A stretch of DNA of 64,000 nucleotides. It comes from Leptolyngbya sp. FACHB-261. Its GTDB lineage: Bacteria > Cyanobacteriota > Cyanobacteriia > FACHB-261. Shown piece by piece: positions 56,214-64,000 of this stretch (position 1 is its first letter; each line of letters starts with the position of its first letter). The stretch spans positions 1-64,000 of the forward strand of contig NZ_JACJPL010000032.1 of assembly GCF_014696065.1 (NCBI RefSeq), given 5' to 3'. The notes beneath the pieces were generated by a model. The model did no database searches, was not told the DNA's origin, and saw only the letters and a list, made by a program, of their open reading frames with translations. A program made the translations under genes and the position numbers.

Positions 56214-57377
56214 TCAGCGTCCCATGCCAAGCTGCTGTGCCTTTTGGTAGACCTTACCCTCGGTTAGCAGGGAGGGTGCGATTACAACTTCAACTTGTTG
56301 CATCTGTCGAAGATTTTTAGCTCCTAGGGTTCCCATACTTGTTTGAAGGGCGCCTAGCAAGTTGTGAGTACCATCATCAAGACCAGCGGGTCCTTTTAGG
56401 ATTTGCTCTAGGCTCCCAGTTGTGCCAACTCGGATTCGGGTACCCCGTGGAAGCAACGGACTTGGGGTTGCCATACCCCAGTGATAGCCTCTGCCTGGTG
56501 CTTCTGCTGCTCGCGCAAAGGGGGACCCGATCATGACACCATCTGCACCGCAGGCAATACATTTACAAATATCACCACCAGTAATCAAGCCACCATCAGC
56601 AATAATCGGCACATAGCGTCCGCTCTCCTGGGCATAATCATCCCGAGCCGCAGCGCAGTCGGAAATTGCTGTAGCTTGTGGGACTCCCACTCCCAACACG
56701 CCTCGGGAAGTACAAGCAGCGCCCGGTCCGATGCCTACCAGAACTCCAGCGGCCCCTGCTTTTAGAAGGTCTAAGGTCACATCGTAGGTTACACAATTAC
56801 CTAGGATGACCGGAATAGGCATTTCTCGACAAAAGGTAACTAGGTCCAGAGGAGTGACACCTCCAGGAGCTAGGTGAGCAGTTGAAACAACCGTCGCCTG
56901 TACAAAGAATAAATCTGCTCCTGCCTCTGCTACAACCTGCCCGTACTTAGCAGCTCCTGCAGGCGTGGCACTGGCAGCTGCGATGCCTCCCTGCGCTTTG
57001 ATTTCTTGAATGCGCTGTTTGATCAGGTCCGGCTGAATCGGTGCAGCATACAGCTCTTGCATGAGCTGAACAAACTCACCAGGACCAACGCTAGCTATTC
57101 GCTCCAAAATGGGCGTTGGATCTTCATAGCGGGTCTGAATGCCCTCCAAGTTGATCACTCCCAAAGCTCCAAGTTGGGACAGAAGAACTGCCATTTTTAC
57201 GTCGACAACTCCGTCCATGGCACTAGCAATGATTGGAATCTGTCGCTCAATATTTCCTAAAGTCCAACGAGTATCTACCAGTGCAGGATCAAGGGTGCTA
57301 CGCCCAGGAACCAGTGCGATTTCATCAATGCCGTAAGCTCTGCGAGCTGTTTTAGCCCGTCCCAATTGAATATCCAC
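56214..57377 (-). CDS. guaB3: IMP dehydrogenase-related protein (GuaB3)
   Basis: 387-residue TIM-barrel protein of the GuaB3 type found in cyanobacteria and actinobacteria. It starts MDIQLGRAKTARRAYG and has the SAMDGVVD block, ADLFFVQATVVST, GPGAACTSRGVLGVG with the reactive cysteine, and the ADGGLITGGDICKCIACGADGVMIG phosphate-binding region in short pieces. CBS domains are absent. Canonical IMPDH makes XMP for GTP synthesis; GuaB3 may do the same or reduce GMP. The Yfr1 RNA and trxA follow it. Confidence 0.92.
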   Translation of the reverse strand: MDIQLGRAKTARRAYGIDEIALVPGRSTLDPALVDTRWTLGNIERQIPIIASAMDGVVDVKMAVLLSQLGALGVINLEGIQTRYEDPTPILERIASVGPGEFVQLMQELYAAPIQPDLIKQRIQEIKAQGGIAAASATPAGAAKYGQVVAEAGADLFFVQATVVSTAHLAPGGVTPLDLVTFCREMPIPVILGNCVTYDVTLDLLKAGAAGVLVGIGPGAACTSRGVLGVGVPQATAISDCAAARDDYAQESGRYVPIIADGGLITGGDICKCIACGADGVMIGSPFARAAEAPGRGYHWGMATPSPLLPRGTRIRVGTTGSLEQILKGPAGLDDGTHNLLGALQTSMGTLGAKNLRQMQQVEVVIAPSLLTEGKVYQKAQQLGMGR

Positions 57378-57475
57378 GCGCTCTGCCCCAAAAAGTGTAT
57401 TGGCTAGCCTATCGAAATTTAGATTGGGGCTGCAATCCGTCTCGGCTCTCTTAAGCCTGCGCTGCAGCCGTAGCT

Positions 57476-58534
57476 TTACTCCTCTGCATCAGAATCTAGT
57501 TCTCCGACATCTTGATAAATAGCTTCAAGGGCTTGACGCTGTGTGCGTCGCGACGGCCTTCGATAACGTTTGGCCTCTAGCCGAGGCTCATCCTGGGTAG
57601 CGCCTAAAGCGCGAAATTTAGTCTTTAAAGCAGCATCAGGGTCTGTGACTTGAGCCATTTTTGCCTGCCAGACCAAAACTTCCTCTAAAAAGCTTTGATA
57701 GTGGGGGTAACGCTCCCAGTCTCCTCGGACAACACAGCCTGGCTCTTCCTGATGTATACAGTCAGTGAATTGACACCTAGCTTCCCTTTGTCGAGCCCGA
57801 ATCTCGGGGAAGCAGGCTGCCAGCTTCCTAGCAGTCATAGTTAGAGCTGGCTGGTTAAACCCAGGTGTATCTGCCAGTAGGCCCCCTTCCGGTAACTCAA
57901 ACAGCTCCACATGGCGGGTGGTATGCCGCCCTCGTCCTAAATATTCTGATAGAGCACCAACTCTTAGCTCTCGATCAGGGATCAGGATGTTAATTAGGCT
58001 AGACTTACCAACCCCAGAAGGACCAGCGAGAACGCTCGTGTTGTCTCTTAAGGCGGTTCCAAGCTCTCTTAAGCCTGTCTGGGCTTGAACACTAACCAAC
58101 ACCGGGCTGTAACCCCAGTCGTTTAGATGTGATCGCCAGTGTTGTTGATCAACCTCACTGACTAGATCTGCTTTGTTCAGACATAACAGCACCCTCAATC
58201 CACTGACCTCAGCCGTAACCAGAAAGCGACTCAGCTGAATCGGATCTAGGGGTGGGCTTGCCAGAGCGAACACCAATAACACTTGGTCAGCATTGGCAAT
58301 AGGCGGACGATCAAGTTCACTACGTCGCGCCAATACCTCTGCAATTGCACCCCGCTGTCCTTGCCAGTCGGGTTCAACTACTACAACCCGATCACCCACC
58401 AGCACTCGCGTCCCAATCTTTTTCAACCGTGTACGACGCGTACACAGCAAATCAGTTCCTTGATCAAGGTGGACTTGGTAATAGTTAGCCTGGGCAGCCA
58501 GAACCGTTCCTTGCCAGGCATCGCCCTGAGTCAT
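57476..58534 (-). CDS. rsgA: Ribosome small-subunit-dependent GTPase RsgA
   Basis: Circularly permuted GTPase that helps the 30S subunit mature. The 352-residue protein has an N-terminal OB fold, then G4 NKADLVSE, G1 GPSGVGKSSLIN (about 171-182), G3 DTPGFNQ and a zinc site with the pattern C-x5-C-x-H-x5-C. The basic C-terminal tail is 50 residues longer than in E. coli. It overlaps the tusA-like gene by 4 bases (ATGA), and a 98-base gap leads to guaB3. Confidence 0.95.
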   Translation of the reverse strand: MTQGDAWQGTVLAAQANYYQVHLDQGTDLLCTRRTRLKKIGTRVLVGDRVVVVEPDWQGQRGAIAEVLARRSELDRPPIANADQVLLVFALASPPLDPIQLSRFLVTAEVSGLRVLLCLNKADLVSEVDQQHWRSHLNDWGYSPVLVSVQAQTGLRELGTALRDNTSVLAGPSGVGKSSLINILIPDRELRVGALSEYLGRGRHTTRHVELFELPEGGLLADTPGFNQPALTMTARKLAACFPEIRARQREARCQFTDCIHQEEPGCVVRGDWERYPHYQSFLEEVLVWQAKMAQVTDPDAALKTKFRALGATQDEPRLEAKRYRRPSRRTQRQALEAIYQDVGELDSDAEE

Positions 58535-58785
58535 GGGGCGGCAACAGAACTGCCTCGACAGACTTGCAGAATAAAGAAGCTGCCTTGGTCTTGAACGGTG
58601 ATAATCTCGTGCCCTTCTTGACTGAGACTCCCAGGCACTTGCTCAAGCGGCTCCCCCGCATCAAGCCAAATCTCTAACATTTGGCCTGCTTGCATGCGGT
58701 CTAGCTGCAGCTTTGCTCTGACAAAATTGATTGGGCAGGGAGTTCCCCGCAGGTCCAGCTTCTCAACCTGAGTTGTATCTGGCAT
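58531..58785 (-). CDS. tusA: TusA-family sulfurtransferase
   Basis: 84-residue TusA-like protein with the characteristic C-P pair at 17-18 in LDLRGTPCPINFVRAK. TusA proteins carry persulfide sulfur, for example towards tRNA thiolation. It lies 2 bases after the dnaJ stop and overlaps rsgA, so it is co-transcribed with the chaperone genes. The link to DnaK/DnaJ is positional only. Confidence 0.88.
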   Translation of the reverse strand: MPDTTQVEKLDLRGTPCPINFVRAKLQLDRMQAGQMLEIWLDAGEPLEQVPGSLSQEGHEIITVQDQGSFFILQVCRGSSVAAP

Positions 58786-58787
58786 GA

Positions 58788-59930
58788 TTAGTTACGGAAA
58801 AATCCGCCTAGAAAGCCATCAACATTGCTGCCCTTGGCTCGATCACCCTTTAACCGAGCTAGCTTCTCCAGCAATTCTCGCTCCTCAGCATTGAGCCGAG
58901 TTGGGATTTCTACCTGAATAGTCAAGCGGTGATCACCACGACTAACTGGATTACCCAAGCGAGGCACGCCACGGTTTTCGAGGGTCAATACCGTGCCAGG
59001 TTGCGTCCCTGCTGGGATTAGGATTTCTTCCTTACCATCCACAGTATCAATACGCACACGCGCTCCTAAAATCGCATTCAGGTAGCTGATCTTGACTTCG
59101 GAGACAATATCAATGCCATCCCGCTGAAACTCAGAGTCAGCCTGTACAAACAGATAAACGTACAGGTCACCTGGCGGTCCCCCTCGCTCACCCGCATCCC
59201 CTTCTCCTGAAACGCGGAGCCGGGTGCCGCTATCAACGCCTGCAGGAATCGTGATTTTGAGTTTTTTTGTGATTTGAGTCTGACCCGAGCCACCACAGGT
59301 ATCACACTTGTCCTCAATTACCTGTCCAGAACCATTACAGGTAGGGCAAACTGAAACCTGAGTAAAACTACCAAACGGCGTCCGAGTAGCTCGCCGCACT
59401 TGCCCAGATCCTGTACAGGTTGTACAGGTACGAGGACGAGTTCCAGATTTAGCACCCGAGCCACTACAAGTTGTACAGGTTTCTAAATGGCTAATGCGAA
59501 TCTGCTTTTCACCACCGAAGACTGCCTCGCGGAAATCTAGCTTCAAATCAAAGCGGAGATCATCTCCTCGCGCAGGACCACTACGCCGCCTTGCTGTACT
59601 TGCCCCAGTTGGTCCACCACCAGAAAAGCCACTGAAGAAGCTTTCGAAGATATCAGCAAAGCCGCCGATATCACTAAAATCTTGAAAGCCGCCAGCCCCT
59701 GCTGCCGCACCACCCAGGCCAGCCTCGCCAAAGCGATCATAGCGGCTACGGGTCTCTGGTTCCGAGAGAACTTCGTAAGCGCGATTGATCTCTTTGAAGC
59801 GTTCTTCTGCTCCAGACTCCTTGTTGACGTCAGGATGATATTTGCGAGCTAGACGACGATAGGCTCGTTTGATCTCTTCTTTGTCAGCGTCTCGCGCGAC
59901 GCCCAGGATCTCATAGTAATCACGGGCCAT
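58788..59930 (-). CDS. dnaJ: Chaperone protein DnaJ
   Basis: 380-residue type I DnaJ. The J domain has HPD (about 31-33). A glycine-rich linker follows, then four CxxCxGxG zinc motifs ([32 protein letters not shown]) and the peptide-binding C-terminal domains. It stimulates the DnaK ATPase and delivers substrates. It is followed at 2 bases by the tusA-like gene, and dnaK lies 72 bases upstream. Confidence 0.97.
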   Translation of the reverse strand: MARDYYEILGVARDADKEEIKRAYRRLARKYHPDVNKESGAEERFKEINRAYEVLSEPETRSRYDRFGEAGLGGAAAGAGGFQDFSDIGGFADIFESFFSGFSGGGPTGASTARRRSGPARGDDLRFDLKLDFREAVFGGEKQIRISHLETCTTCSGSGAKSGTRPRTCTTCTGSGQVRRATRTPFGSFTQVSVCPTCNGSGQVIEDKCDTCGGSGQTQITKKLKITIPAGVDSGTRLRVSGEGDAGERGGPPGDLYVYLFVQADSEFQRDGIDIVSEVKISYLNAILGARVRIDTVDGKEEILIPAGTQPGTVLTLENRGVPRLGNPVSRGDHRLTIQVEIPTRLNAEERELLEKLARLKGDRAKGSNVDGFLGGFFRN

Positions 59931-60002
59931 AGAGCAGTGGCAGATTGGGGCTAGGTTGACGGTGAACTTCTCGGCTCTTCTCTAGTTTACGCCGCGCCTT
60001 CT

Positions 60003-61943
60003 CTAGTCTACGGCTTCGTAATCAGCAGTCAAAGTGTCTTCGTCATCGTAGTCGCTGCTGTAATCCCCTTCTCCAGGTGCAGTACCAGGGCCTCCGTTAG
60101 TGGCGGGACCACCGTTACCTAAACCACTTGAGCTAGAACGCTGATATACTTCTGCGCCAATTGCAAACAGCGCTTGCTGCAGAGCATCCAGCTTGCCCTT
60201 AACTTCTTCAAGGCTGGAACTCCGGTTGTTCAAAGCTACCTTCAGATCTGCCGCCTTTTGATCAGCCTCATATTTACGAGCGTCCGTGATCAGATCTCCG
60301 TTCTCCCGAATTGTAGATTCATAGCTGTAGAACAGAGCATCCGCCTGATTTTTTAGCTCAACTAGTTGCTTGCGTTTACGGTCATCATCGGCAAAGGCTT
60401 CGGCCTCTCGCCGCATCCGTTCTACCTCATCAGGTGAGAGACCACCGGTGTTACTAATGCGGATACGCTGCTCTCGACCTGTACCTTTATCTTGGGCAGA
60501 AACGTTGAGAATCCCGTTGGCATCAATATCAAAAGACACTTCAATCTGAGGAACACCTCGGGGTGCTGGAGGAATCCCAGAAAGCTGGAACTTGCCCAAG
60601 GTTTTGTTGTCTTGGGCCATCGTCCGTTCGCCCTGTAGGACGTGGATCTCTACAACGCTCTGGCCGTCAGTTGCTGTTGAGAAGATCTGTGACTTGCTAG
60701 TTGGGATCGTGGTGTTGCGATCAATAATTCGGGTAAAGACCTCGCCTAGAGTTTCGATCCCCAGCGATAAGGGAGTGACATCTAGCAGCAGTAAATCTTT
60801 GACCTCGCCACCCAAAACCCCAGCCTGAATGGCCGCACCAAGGGCAACGGCTTCATCAGGGTTCACTGATTTATCTGGAGCCCTACCCCCAAAGAACTTG
60901 CGAATTGCATCCTGAACTCCTGGCATTCGAGTCGAACCACCTACTAAGATGATTCGATTGATATCATCAGGTTGCAATTCAGCATCTTTAAGAGCTTGAG
61001 CCGTAGGCTCCAAAGTGCCCTCAATCAGATGGTTCACCAACTCCTCAAACTTGGCGCGGGTTAACTCCGTCTCCAGATGCTTTGGCCCAGAATCATCCGC
61101 TGTAATGAAGGGCAAATTAATCGAGGTTGCCAGGGTGCTAGAAAGTTCGATCTTGGCCTTCTCTGCCGCCTCTTTTAGGCGTTGAATAGCCATTTTGTCT
61201 TGACTAAGATCGATGCCGTTACCTTGCTGAAAGTTCTCAATCATCCAGCGTACTAAGCAGTCATCGAAATCATCGCCCCCCAAGTGGTTATTACCTGAAG
61301 TAGCTTTGACCTCGAAAACTCCTTCGCCTAGCTCCAAAATTGACACATCAAAGGTTCCACCCCCCAAGTCGAAGACTAGTACCTTCTGGTCAATCTTCTG
61401 CTTATCCAATCCGTAGGACAGAGCTGCAGCTGTAGGCTCATTGATGATGCGCAGCACCTCGAGTCCTGCAATTGTGCCGGCATCTTTAGTGGCTTGACGC
61501 TGTGCATCGCTAAAGTAAGCGGGAACCGTAATTACAGCTTGAGTAACAGGCTCACCTAGATAGCTCTCCGCATCCTGCTTGAGCTTTTGCAGAATCATGG
61601 CAGAGATCTCCTGAGGCGTGTATTCACGGCTGCGGATCTCTACATTGACAGTCTCATCGCGACCTCGCACTGCCTTGTAAGGGACTCGAGCCCGCTCCAC
61701 TTCCGTATCCTGCCACCGTCGCCCAATGAAGCGCTTGATGCTGAATACAGTATTCTCTGCATTAGTTACAGCCTGTCGCTTAGCAAGCTGACCTATCAAC
61801 CGGTCGCCGCTGCGAGTGAAGCCAACCATGCTTGGAGTCGTTCGTCCACCTTCCGAGTTGGAAATGACGACAGGCTGACCGCCTTCAAGCACTGCTACAC
61901 AGCTGTTTGTGGTTCCTAGGTCGATCCCGATGACTTTACCCAT
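60003..61943 (-). CDS. dnaK: Chaperone protein DnaK
   Basis: 646-residue Hsp70. The ATPase domain has [18 protein letters not shown] (5-22) and [17 protein letters not shown], followed by the substrate-binding domain with [12 protein letters not shown]. The C-terminal lid ends with a glycine-rich linker and an acidic tail. The tail is not the usual EEVD-like form and could mark a paralogue (cyanobacteria have DnaK1-3). It sits in a grpE-dnaK-dnaJ order; no CIRCE element is recognised upstream. Confidence 0.97.
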   Translation of the reverse strand: MGKVIGIDLGTTNSCVAVLEGGQPVVISNSEGGRTTPSMVGFTRSGDRLIGQLAKRQAVTNAENTVFSIKRFIGRRWQDTEVERARVPYKAVRGRDETVNVEIRSREYTPQEISAMILQKLKQDAESYLGEPVTQAVITVPAYFSDAQRQATKDAGTIAGLEVLRIINEPTAAALSYGLDKQKIDQKVLVFDLGGGTFDVSILELGEGVFEVKATSGNNHLGGDDFDDCLVRWMIENFQQGNGIDLSQDKMAIQRLKEAAEKAKIELSSTLATSINLPFITADDSGPKHLETELTRAKFEELVNHLIEGTLEPTAQALKDAELQPDDINRIILVGGSTRMPGVQDAIRKFFGGRAPDKSVNPDEAVALGAAIQAGVLGGEVKDLLLLDVTPLSLGIETLGEVFTRIIDRNTTIPTSKSQIFSTATDGQSVVEIHVLQGERTMAQDNKTLGKFQLSGIPPAPRGVPQIEVSFDIDANGILNVSAQDKGTGREQRIRISNTGGLSPDEVERMRREAEAFADDDRKRKQLVELKNQADALFYSYESTIRENGDLITDARKYEADQKAADLKVALNNRSSSLEEVKGKLDALQQALFAIGAEVYQRSSSSGLGNGGPATNGGPGTAPGEGDYSSDYDDEDTLTADYEAVD

Positions 61944-62108
61944 ATCCAGCGACCGGTGAGCGCCTCAAGTGAGCGACGTTTTGGTTCAGTCAGTCCTCAA
62001 TGGCTTTCACCCTCTACACTCGTCCATCTACAACCTGTAGAGTAGGGACAAATTTAGGGGCTACTCGTGCAATAGCCTAGAGGAATTACTGAGTGGAGCG
62101 AGTTCAGC

Positions 62109-62888
62109 TTACCCTTCCGCAGCGCTTTCGCCTTCACCCGAGGTTATCACGGGCTCTGGAGGAGCAGCAACTTTGACCAAGGCATGGCGAAGCACCCGCT
62201 CTCCTAATAGGTATCCCCGTTGGAACTCGTCAATCACTACATCTTCTGGATATTGATCGGTTGCCTCTCGCATGACGGCTTCGTGCAGGTTAGGGTCGAA
62301 GACTTCACCAACAGGGCGCATTGGGGCAACACCAATGCGCTTGAGGCAATCAACTAGCTGTTTATATACGCTTTGGTAGCTAGTGTGGATGGTCTTCTCG
62401 CCATCTGTTTTGGGCTTAATTTGAGAACGAGCACGGTCAAAATTATCAACAACAGGTAGGAGCTCTAGGATGGTATCGCCCTTGATCTTTTGCTCCTGTT
62501 CTTCTTTCTCTCGTTGAGTGCGCTTACGAAAGTTCTCGAAATCAGCAGCTAAGCGGGTCCGCTGCTCTGTTGCATCCTTGAGTTGAGCTTGCAGCGTCTC
62601 AATCTGCTGACTAAGTTCGGTAATCAGCGCTGCCGCCTCTGCTGCGCCTTGCCCATCTGCTTCACTGTCTTCTGGGAGGTCTTCTAACAACGTCCCTAGC
62701 CCCTCGATAGGGTCATCAGCCGCATTATCAGGAATAGACTCTACCCCCACTGTTTGCTCGGTTGGCGAATCAGCTGGCTTGACATCAGTGTCTGGGCTAC
62801 CTGGTTCAAATTCACTCATGGCCTCACTTCCGTGCTCTCTGGCCCCATGTTGGCTCGATTGTGGGAACTGATCCTCTTCCTCAATCAT
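62109..62888 (-). CDS. grpE: Nucleotide exchange factor GrpE
   Basis: 259-residue nucleotide exchange factor of DnaK. The N-terminal 90 residues are acidic and disordered; the long helix (about 85-135) and beta wing with VFDPNLHEAVMREATD follow. The N-terminal extension is longer than in E. coli. It heads the grpE-dnaK-dnaJ-tusA-rsgA run, 165 bases upstream of dnaK, and diverges from pilB. Confidence 0.95.
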   Translation of the reverse strand: MIEEEDQFPQSSQHGAREHGSEAMSEFEPGSPDTDVKPADSPTEQTVGVESIPDNAADDPIEGLGTLLEDLPEDSEADGQGAAEAAALITELSQQIETLQAQLKDATEQRTRLAADFENFRKRTQREKEEQEQKIKGDTILELLPVVDNFDRARSQIKPKTDGEKTIHTSYQSVYKQLVDCLKRIGVAPMRPVGEVFDPNLHEAVMREATDQYPEDVVIDEFQRGYLLGERVLRHALVKVAAPPEPVITSGEGESAAEG

Positions 62889-63137
62889 CGTAAGTTCGCA
62901 GATCTAAATTCTGATAGTTTCTGGAAAGCTCTGCTTTAGTCCACACTCCCCGCAGTTTAGGGGCGTTTTCAACCTTCAGTGGGTTAAGTCAGGTTAACAC
63001 ACCCCCTGGTCTGGGGCACATGACAAAGCCAGCTGAGCATGAAGGTTATCATCTTCTCCAGAACCTTCACAGGTTCAGTAGGTGCATCAGAGTCACGTTG
63101 ATTGGGAATAATTGGGACAAACTCTCTTGCGCTGGCC

Positions 63138-64000
63138 ATGACGAATCCTTCATCCAAGCCCCGCACCGCTCTAATTGTCCAGCAGAGCTTCTCGCCCTTC
63201 GGCAATAAGCTGGTTCAATCTGGTTACATCGACAATGATCGGATGCGCCAGGCTCTCATGGAAAGCCGCAGGAGCAAACGCCCTCTGCTGGATGTACTTG
63301 AAAGCATTACAGGCCAGCAGTTGCCTCCAGATCTACTGCGGCAATACAAGCGTCAGCAGCTCTTCGAGCTCAAGATCCTCTACGGCGTTGATTCTCTTGA
63401 TCCGGAAATTGATCAAGCTAAAATGTCCGGCAGCCAGGTCAGCGCGCTCATTAGCACGCCGGACAATCCTCAAGGGTTAATCCCCATCGATTTCTGTCGT
63501 TTACACCAGCTTGTGCCGCTCTCTAGGACGGAGAGCAATGCGTTGGTAGCGATGGTAGATCCAGATAACCTCGGTGCCCTTGATGAGTTAAATCGTCTAC
63601 TGCGAACCCAGAGCTTGACTCTGCAACGCATGGTGGTCACGGTTGAAGATTTCCAGCAGATTTTTGACCGTTACTTAGACGAGCAAGCTCAGAAGCAGAA
63701 GCAAATCGAAGTTAAAACCGATGACTTAGACTTCGATACGCTGGAAGAAGGGTCTGATGGCTCACTTGATGAACCTGAATCGTTAGAGGCTGCGCTTAAC
63801 GATGCTGAAGCTGCCCCGATCATCGCTTTGGTTAACAAAATTTTGGCTAAAGCCCTAAGCGAGGACGTCTCAGACATTCACATTGAGCCACAGGAAGAAT
63901 CACTACGCATCCGCTACCGCAAAGATGGGGTGCTCCGTGAGGCCTTTGATGCTCTGCCTAAGAAGATTATTCCAGCGGTTACCTCTCGCTTCAAAATCAT
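63138..64000 (+). CDS. pilB: Type IV pilus assembly ATPase PilB (5' part)
   Basis: Secretion-type ATPase that extends type IV pili for twitching motility and DNA uptake. The open frame runs from ATG 63138 to the window edge, about 287 codons. Residues read LVQSGYIDNDRMRQALME, a MshEN-like N-terminal domain, then PIDFCRLHQLVPLSR, MVDPDNLGALDELN and the start of the ATPase core with ALSEDVSDIHIEPQEESLRIRYRKDGVL. It diverges from grpE with 249 bases between the starts; pil genes beside grpE/dnaJ are common in cyanobacteria. The Walker A lies beyond the window. Confidence 0.93.
   Translation, partial: MTNPSSKPRTALIVQQSFSPFGNKLVQSGYIDNDRMRQALMESRRSKRPLLDVLESITGQQLPPDLLRQYKRQQLFELKILYGVDSLDPEIDQAKMSGSQVSALISTPDNPQGLIPIDFCRLHQLVPLSRTESNALVAMVDPDNLGALDELNRLLRTQSLTLQRMVVTVEDFQQIFDRYLDEQAQKQKQIEVKTDDLDFDTLEEGSDGSLDEPESLEAALNDAEAAPIIALVNKILAKALSEDVSDIHIEPQEESLRIRYRKDGVLREAFDALPKKIIPAVTSRFKI

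Noticed and set aside
61944-62108. CIRCE element upstream of dnaK
   Set aside because: No TTAGCACTC-n9-GAGTGCTAA-like repeat is present; only a small CTACA/TGTAG hairpin.
1-64000. CRISPR arrays, insertion sequences, integrases, tRNA/rRNA genes
   Set aside because: Intergenic regions were read on both strands; no spaced repeats, transposase motifs, or tRNA/rRNA signatures were found.

Overview
The window is a stretch of cyanobacterial chromosome. The evidence is direct: two photosystem II genes (psb27 and the 45-residue psbK), the cyanobacterial regulatory RNA Yfr1 in its usual place between an IMP-dehydrogenase-like gene (guaB3) and trxA, a BCD/PucC-type chlorophyll-linked transporter, and an NblR-like response regulator. 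Base composition is moderate (about half G+C by eye) and even throughout. I found no insertion sequence, integrase, prophage, CRISPR array, tRNA or rRNA. This is mostly core and lightly accessory chromosome; I cannot name the genus.

Layout. 1-6.1 kb: glyQ, a tight three-gene set (NYN nuclease-like, serine hydrolase, 2H phosphoesterase), a PucC-like transporter and rsmD. 6.1-10 kb: a dual-specificity phosphatase, a repeat-rich lipoprotein, psb27, cbiB and an atypical response regulator. 10-14 kb: a SNF2 helicase overlapped by a SWIM zinc-finger gene. 14-17.2 kb: a methyltransferase, then a minus-strand run of a 53-aa ORF, a ParA ATPase, a small unknown protein and livF, headed by a palindrome in its promoter. 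17.2-23.2 kb: a CHASE4 histidine kinase, an alpha/beta hydrolase, a frameshifted membrane-protein gene, and livG-livM. 23.4-29 kb: an SbcC-like ATPase and a kinase-WD40 receptor. 29-38.4 kb: clpC, rimI, lysA-cdaA-uppS, a Na+/H+ antiporter with stress-protein domains, aroQ and a new 44-aa ORF. 38.5-44.8 kb: cinA, a WecA/MraY-like transferase, glyA, tsaE, yvcK-like and a 5-formyl-THF cyclo-ligase. 44.9-49 kb: exopolysaccharide genes (GDP-mannose to GDP-fucose, initiating sugar transferase, glycosyltransferase). 49-54.4 kb: psbK-tgt, two unknown genes, cobS, an exported protein and a glutaminase. 54.4-64 kb: a LOG-family protein, trxA, Yfr1, guaB3, then grpE-dnaK-dnaJ-tusA-rsgA, with pilB diverging and running off the end.

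How the genes work together. The clearest functional modules are the DnaK chaperone operon; the EPS/fucose cluster; cdaA-uppS (cyclic-di-AMP and undecaprenyl-phosphate supply for the envelope); two separated cobalamin genes (cbiB, cobS); and a branched-chain/neutral amino-acid ABC transporter whose livF lies about 6 kb from livGM.

The points most worth following are: the ParA operon with its palindrome and a ParA that lacks the signature lysine; the glutaminase whose coding frame extends upstream of every standard start codon; the single-base frameshift near 21319; a compact structured-RNA candidate near 51.1 kb; the NYN/2H phosphoesterase gene set; and the degenerate receiver domain at 9.2-10 kb. 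None of these is proved to be a new system from sequence alone.
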